Below are positions 6,253-10,064 of a stretch of 10,064 nucleotides of DNA, piece by piece (within the stretch, counting starts at the first letter, position 1; the number at the start of each line of letters is the position of its first letter). Below the pieces are notes generated by a model. The model worked only from the letters and a program-made list of their open reading frames with translations. It had not been told where the DNA came from and did not search any database. The stretch is from the NCBI GenBank assembly GCA_946478645.1, contig CAMLCW010000183.1, positions 1-10,064 on the forward strand, given 5' to 3'. The stretch comes from an uncultured Variovorax sp. GTDB taxonomy: Bacteria > Pseudomonadota > Gammaproteobacteria > Burkholderiales > Burkholderiaceae. The position numbers and the translations under genes were made by a program.

Positions 6253-6323
6253 ATTGAGGCATTGCTCCCCCGGACCGCGCCGCGGCTGCCGGTTCATCGA
6301 CATCTGCCTTTCCAATTCCGAAC

Positions 6324-7397
6324 ATGAAAATTGCAATTCTTGGCGGTGGCCATGGGGCCTACGCGGCGGCCGCGGACCTCTCCGAAGCGGGCCATGAAGT
6401 GCGGCTGTGGCGCCGCGATGCGGCGGCGCTCGAGCCCGTGGTGCAGGCCGGCGCGATCACGCTGAAGGATGCCGATGGCGCGCGCGAAGTCCCGCTGGCC
6501 CTGGCCACCGGCGACATCGCGGCGGCATTGAAGGGCGCGGAACTCATCGTCGTCCCGACCCCGGCGATCGCGCAGCACGACATCGCGCTGGCCATGGCGC
6601 CGCACCTCGCCGACGGCCAGGTGGTGTTCCTGCCGCCCGGCACCTTCGGCAGCTACGTGATGGCGCGCACCGTGAAAGAAGCGGGCAGCCGTGCCGACGT
6701 GGCCTGGGCCGAGACCGGCACCCTGCCGTATCTCGCGCGCAAGCACGGCGAGCGCGAAGTGAATGTCACCATCCGCGCGATCCGGCTGCCCACCGGCGTC
6801 TATCCCGCGCGCAAGGAAGCCGAGGCGATCGAGGTCATCCGCCAGGCCTATCCCGCCGTGCACGGCTGCGGCAATGCGCTGTCGGGCGCGCTGATGAATG
6901 CCGGTCCGGTGATCCATCCGCCGCTGATGGTGATGAACGCCGCGCCGCTGCAGCACTTCGAGCGCTGGGACATCCACAACGAAGGCACGCAGCGCGCCGT
7001 GCGCGACGTGACCGACCGGCTCGACCAGGAGCGCATGGCGGTGCGCGAAGCCTTCGGGCATGCGGCGCCGCACTATCCGCTGGCCGACCACTACAACAAC
7101 GACCAGTGGATGTACGGCGATGCGCACAAGAAGCTCGTCAAGTCGGGCGACTGGCGCGAGCACATCGACCTGCACACGCACCGCTACATCACCGAGGACA
7201 CCGAACTCGGCCTGGCCTTCCTCGCGTCGGCCGCGCGGCATGCGGGCGTGGATGCGCCGATCGCGCACGGGCTGCTGGCCATCGTCGGCGGCTTCCTCGG
7301 GCGCGACCTGCGCCGCGGCGCGCGCACCTTCGAGAGCCTGGGCCTTGCCGACCTGCGCGCGGCCGACCTCCAGCAGAGGCTGCACGATGGCGAATGA
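6324..7397 (+). CDS. Octopine/nopaline dehydrogenase family NAD(P)-dependent oxidoreductase
   Basis: Predicted cytosolic NAD(P)-dependent oxidoreductase of the opine dehydrogenase superfamily, members of which interconvert opines with an amino acid plus a 2-oxo acid. The 357 residues fit the family. It has an N-terminal Rossmann domain starting at residue 1 with the GGGHGAYAAAADL dinucleotide loop (7-19), then PTPA (78-81) and LPPGTFGS (103-110) typical of glycerol-3-phosphate-dehydrogenase-like Rossmann folds. A helical C-terminal domain follows, with the catalytic-His region PVIHPPLMVMNA (195-206, H198) and the signature RYITEDTELGLAFLAS (287-302). The ATG at 6324 falls exactly at the Rossmann strand. 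No Shine-Dalgarno is evident. It is the first gene of four overlapping genes, sharing 11 bases with the next. The substrate cannot be told from sequence, and biosynthetic or catabolic direction is open. Confidence 0.82.
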   Translation: MKIAILGGGHGAYAAAADLSEAGHEVRLWRRDAAALEPVVQAGAITLKDADGAREVPLALATGDIAAALKGAELIVVPTPAIAQHDIALAMAPHLADGQVVFLPPGTFGSYVMARTVKEAGSRADVAWAETGTLPYLARKHGEREVNVTIRAIRLPTGVYPARKEAEAIEVIRQAYPAVHGCGNALSGALMNAGPVIHPPLMVMNAAPLQHFERWDIHNEGTQRAVRDVTDRLDQERMAVREAFGHAAPHYPLADHYNNDQWMYGDAHKKLVKSGDWREHIDLHTHRYITEDTELGLAFLASAARHAGVDAPIAHGLLAIVGGFLGRDLRRGARTFESLGLADLRAADLQQRLHDGE

Positions 7398-8391
7398 GGC
7401 CGCGCAGCCCCGTTTCGCGGCCGTCGGCGCGGGCCGCATGGGGCGCGGCATCGCGATCGCGTTCGCCTACGCGGGCCACCGCATTGCCCTGATCGACCTG
7501 CGCCAGCGCAGCGATGACGCCTGGCAGAAGCTCGCGGCGGAGGCCCGCGCCGAGATCGAGGCCAGCCTCGCCGGCTTGGCGCAGCTCGGCGTGATCGATG
7601 CGGCGCAGGTCCAGGCCATCGCGGGGCGCGTGCAGCTCGTGAATGCGGCCGACGCGCCGCAGGCCCTGGCGGCCGCGGAGCTGGTGTTCGAAGGCGTGCC
7701 CGAAACCATGGCGGCCAAGCGCGAGGCCTTCGAGCAGCTCAACCGCCATTGCCGCGACGATGCGATCCTCACCTCGACCACGAGCAGCATCCTCGTGACG
7801 CAGCTCGCCGCGCTGGTGCGGCGGCCCGAGCGCTTCCTCAACATGCACTGGCTCAATCCGGCCTACGTGATCCCGGTGGTGGAGCTCAGCTGCCACCCGG
7901 GCACCGACGCCGCGGTGCTCGCGCGCACCAAGGCGCTGATGGAGGCCATCGGCAAGCTGCCCGTGGTCTGCGGCGCATCGCCGGGCTACATCGTGCCGCG
8001 GCTGCAGGCGCTGGTCATGAACGAGGCCGCACGCATGATCGAGGAGGGCGCCGCCACCGCCGAGGAGATCGACAAGGCCACGCGCTACGGTCTGGGCCTG
8101 CGCTTCGCGGCGCTCGGCGTGGTCGAGTTCATCGACTTCGGCGGCTGCGACATCCTGCACCATGCGAGCCGCGAGATGTCGGCCTCGCTCGATGCCGGGC
8201 GCTACACCGCGCCGGCCATCGTCGGGCAAATGGTCGAAGAGGGGCGGCTCGGGCTCAAGAGCGGCAGCGGCTTCTACGACTACCAGGGCCGCGACGTGGC
8301 CGCCTACCGGCGCGACGTGCTCTCGCGCACGCTCGGCGAACTCAAGCACGCGGGCCTCTGGCGCGCGCCCGCCGCCGAGACGCAGCCATGA
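7387..8391 (+). CDS. 3-hydroxyacyl-CoA dehydrogenase family protein
   Basis: NAD-dependent beta-hydroxy acid or acyl-CoA dehydrogenase of the HAD/lambda-crystallin family, 334 residues. The N-terminal domain has the Rossmann loop GAGRMGRGIA (14-23) and an acidic D37 expected to prefer NAD. STTSSI (130-135) matches the family's Ser region. The catalytic pair is H154 in MHWLNP and E166 in VVEL. The C-terminal helical domain runs from SPGYIVPRLQALVMNEA (198-214) to GLKSGSGFYDY (289-299). The asparagine usually found in the VNRLL position is proline here (P204). Single-function members act on hydroxyacyl-CoA, carnitine or gulonate, so the substrate is unassigned. ATG 7387 has a good AGAGG (7375-7379) with 7-base spacing and starts inside the previous gene. 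It overlaps the next gene by ATGA. Confidence 0.85.
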   Translation: MANEAAQPRFAAVGAGRMGRGIAIAFAYAGHRIALIDLRQRSDDAWQKLAAEARAEIEASLAGLAQLGVIDAAQVQAIAGRVQLVNAADAPQALAAAELVFEGVPETMAAKREAFEQLNRHCRDDAILTSTTSSILVTQLAALVRRPERFLNMHWLNPAYVIPVVELSCHPGTDAAVLARTKALMEAIGKLPVVCGASPGYIVPRLQALVMNEAARMIEEGAATAEEIDKATRYGLGLRFAALGVVEFIDFGGCDILHHASREMSASLDAGRYTAPAIVGQMVEEGRLGLKSGSGFYDYQGRDVAAYRRDVLSRTLGELKHAGLWRAPAAETQP

Positions 8392-9188
8392 CCATTCGCC
8401 GCGCCTTCGCCGACCTGTCGGTGGGGCAGGTGCACTACGCCACTTGCGGCGATGCGCAGACGCGGCCCGTGCTGCTGCTGCACCAGTCGCCGCGCAGCTG
8501 GGCCGAATACCGCGAGGTGCTGCCGCTTATCGGCGCGCGCCACCGCGCCATCGCCATGGACACCGCGGGCTTCGGCGATTCGGACGACGGCGGCGTGCCT
8601 GCGAGCATCGCGCAGTGGGCCCGCGTGGCCTGCGAGCTGCTCGACGCGCTCGGCATCGCAGAGGCCGACGTGGTCGGGCACCACACGGGCGGCGTCGTGG
8701 CGATCGAGCTCGCGGCGGCATTTCCGGCGCGCGTGCGCAGCCTCGTGCTGTCGTCGACGCCCTACACCGGCGAGGCCTTCCGCCGTGCGCGCGCCGAGCG
8801 GCCGCCGATCGACGAGGTGGCACCCAGCGACGACGGCAGCCATCTTGCGGCGCTCTGGCAGAAGCGCCAGGGCTTCTATCCGACCGGGCGACCCGCGCTG
8901 CTCGAAGCCTTCGTGCGCGATGCGATGAAGGTCGGGCATCGGGTCGAAGAGGGCCATCGCGCCGTGGCGTCGTACCGCATGGAGACGCGCATCGCCCGCG
9001 TGACGCAGCCTGCGCGCATCGTGCGCGCCACCGCCGATCCGTTCGCCGCGCCGCATGCGGTGGAGTTGCAGCAGCACCTGCCGCAAGCGCGCATCGTCGA
9101 CATCGAAGGCGGCATGGTGCCGCTGCCCGACCAGATGCCCAAGGCCTTCGCGCGCGCGGTGCTCGATTTCCTGGAGACGCTGCCATGA
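8388..9188 (+). CDS. Alpha/beta-hydrolase-fold protein with non-canonical catalytic residues
   Basis: A 266-residue single-domain alpha/beta-hydrolase fold. Seen in order: the strand and oxyanion-loop region VLLLHQSPRS (28-37, HQSP where HGxP is usual), the AMDTAGFGDSD segment (56-66), the nucleophile elbow VVGHHTGG (95-102), a cap region (about 125-200), the acid-bearing ATADPF (214-219, D217) and the C-terminal FARAVLDFL (254-262). In the GxSxG elbow the nucleophile position is His (H99), not Ser. In the C-terminal loop the usual catalytic His position reads GGMVPLPDQ, with Met (M243). The protein may therefore not be a Ser hydrolase and could be a lyase-type, dehalogenase-like or non-catalytic member. 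It overlaps its neighbours by 4 bases (ATGA) on both sides. The fold is secure and the activity unknown. Confidence 0.82.
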   Translation: MTIRRAFADLSVGQVHYATCGDAQTRPVLLLHQSPRSWAEYREVLPLIGARHRAIAMDTAGFGDSDDGGVPASIAQWARVACELLDALGIAEADVVGHHTGGVVAIELAAAFPARVRSLVLSSTPYTGEAFRRARAERPPIDEVAPSDDGSHLAALWQKRQGFYPTGRPALLEAFVRDAMKVGHRVEEGHRAVASYRMETRIARVTQPARIVRATADPFAAPHAVELQQHLPQARIVDIEGGMVPLPDQMPKAFARAVLDFLETLP

Positions 9189-10063
9189 AGGCCGTGCGCA
9201 TCAACGCCTTCCATGCCGCGCCGGTGCTCGAGCAAGCAGCCGATCCCGTGCCGCGTGCCGGACGCACCATCGTCCGGATGCAGGCGGCCACGGTCGGCCA
9301 CATCGACCGCACCGTGTGGCGCGGCAGCTTCCTGCGCCATCCGCCGATGCCGTACATCCCGGGCGTGGAGGCCGCCGGCATCGTGGTCGCGAGCCAGCGC
9401 TACCCGGCAGGCCAGCGCGTGTGGCTGCGCGGAGGCGGGCTCGGCACGCTGTTCGACGGCACCTGGTGCGAGCTCATCGATGCGCCCGACGAAACACTCG
9501 GCCTGCTGCCCGATGCCGTGCCGATGGCTTTGGGCGCCGCGTTCTTCTCGCCGTGCACTTCGGCCTGGGTCGCGCTGCACGAGGTCGCGCAATTGCAGCG
9601 GGGCGAGAACGTGCTCGTGACCGGGGCGAGCGGCGCGGTCGGATCGCTCGCGATGCAGCTGGCGCGCGAGGCCGGCTGCACCGCCACGCCGGTCGATCCC
9701 GACGCGCCGCCACCAGCCGAAGGCACAGCCGACCTGCTCGTCGACACCGTGGGCGGCGAGGTGCTCGCGAAGGTGCTGCCGGCAGTGCGGCCCGGCGGCC
9801 GCGCGGTGCTGGTCGGCTACACCGCGGGGCCGCTGCTGCAGCTCGACATCGCGCATTTCCTGCAGCGCGACGTGGCGCTGCTGCCGCTCAACATGTTCCG
9901 GCGCGAAGCCGCGGGGCGTGCGGCGGCGCCCGATCTGCTGGCGCGATTGGCCGACGGGCGGCTGCAGCTCGACGTGCGGCCGTTCGCGCTGGCCGATGCG
10001 GGTGCCGCCCTTGAGTGGATTGCGCAACGCGGACACCGCGGCCGCGCGGTGCTTGTGCCTTAA
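9185..10063 (+). CDS. Compact zinc-less MDR family (quinone oxidoreductase-like) NAD(P)-dependent oxidoreductase
   Basis: Medium-chain dehydrogenase/reductase of the quinone oxidoreductase/enoyl reductase type, 292 residues against the usual 320-330. The N-terminal GroES-like domain contains VGHIDRTVWRG (37-47) and PYIPGVEAAGIV (56-67). No zinc-binding Cys/His set is present, so it should be a zinc-independent NAD(P)H reductase. The cofactor domain has VLVTGASGAVGSLAMQLA (143-160) and the DTVGGE motif (187-192). Between them the second strand ends at VD (D171) and the chain passes through a short Pro-rich link (172-180), lacking the helix-strand unit normally there. This explains the short length. 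ATG 9185 has GGAG (9173-9176) with 8-base spacing and overlaps the hydrolase stop by 4 bases. The stop TAA is one base before the window end. It is the last visible gene of the operon. Confidence 0.84.
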   Translation: MKAVRINAFHAAPVLEQAADPVPRAGRTIVRMQAATVGHIDRTVWRGSFLRHPPMPYIPGVEAAGIVVASQRYPAGQRVWLRGGGLGTLFDGTWCELIDAPDETLGLLPDAVPMALGAAFFSPCTSAWVALHEVAQLQRGENVLVTGASGAVGSLAMQLAREAGCTATPVDPDAPPPAEGTADLLVDTVGGEVLAKVLPAVRPGGRAVLVGYTAGPLLQLDIAHFLQRDVALLPLNMFRREAAGRAAAPDLLARLADGRLQLDVRPFALADAGAALEWIAQRGHRGRAVLVP

Positions 10064-10064
10064 G

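Noticed and set aside
4225..6336. Minus-strand open frame of about 700 codons opposite the helicase gene
   Set aside because: It runs antisense to a gene with every DEAD-box motif intact. Its translation is low-complexity Ala/Arg/Gly/His-rich sequence with no recognisable domain, typical of shadow frames in GC-rich DNA.
7189..8349. Minus-strand open frame opposite the hydroxyacyl-CoA dehydrogenase gene
   Set aside because: No domain is recognisable and it is antisense to a gene with clear Rossmann and catalytic motifs.

Overview
The window is a GC-rich (roughly two-thirds G+C) bacterial chromosome segment. Gene content and protein style point to a beta-proteobacterium of the Burkholderiales, most likely Comamonadaceae (Variovorax-like). 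That placement is inferred from recognised protein families and neighbourhood, not from a database search. No tRNA, rRNA, CRISPR array, insertion sequence or phage gene is visible. All intergenic gaps are under 300 bases.

Bases 1-4000 are core housekeeping. A truncated histidinol-phosphate aminotransferase (hisC, + strand, 5' end outside the window) meets, tail to tail, a three-gene minus-strand block read in the order M48/Ste24-type membrane metalloprotease, pterin-4a-carbinolamine dehydratase (phhB-like), rsgA. This block diverges from oligoribonuclease (orn) over 71 bases. The rsgA/orn pairing echoes the rsgA-orn neighbourhood of gamma-proteobacteria, here with two genes inserted between them.

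Bases 3990-6190 hold a DEAD-box RNA helicase (RhlE-like) with an RGG/glycine-rich tail. Its leader of about 205 nt carries a candidate extended -10 promoter, a strong stem-loop and two overlapping mini-ORFs. The gene ends in two consecutive hairpins, the second a textbook intrinsic terminator.

Bases 6190-10064 hold a candidate four-gene accessory or catabolic operon. It starts with a promoter bearing a perfect TTGACA box and continues with an octopine/nopaline-dehydrogenase-family oxidoreductase, a 3-hydroxyacyl-CoA-dehydrogenase-family protein, an alpha/beta-hydrolase-fold protein and a compact zinc-less MDR (quinone-oxidoreductase-like) protein. Every junction overlaps (11, 4 and 4 bases), which predicts translational coupling and a shared pathway. 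Three of the four proteins are NAD(P)-dependent redox enzymes. The hydrolase-fold protein lacks the usual Ser nucleophile (His in its place) and the usual catalytic His (Met in its place). I cannot name the substrate, and this operon is the best candidate here for an undescribed pathway. The window ends one base after the MDR stop, so the operon may continue.
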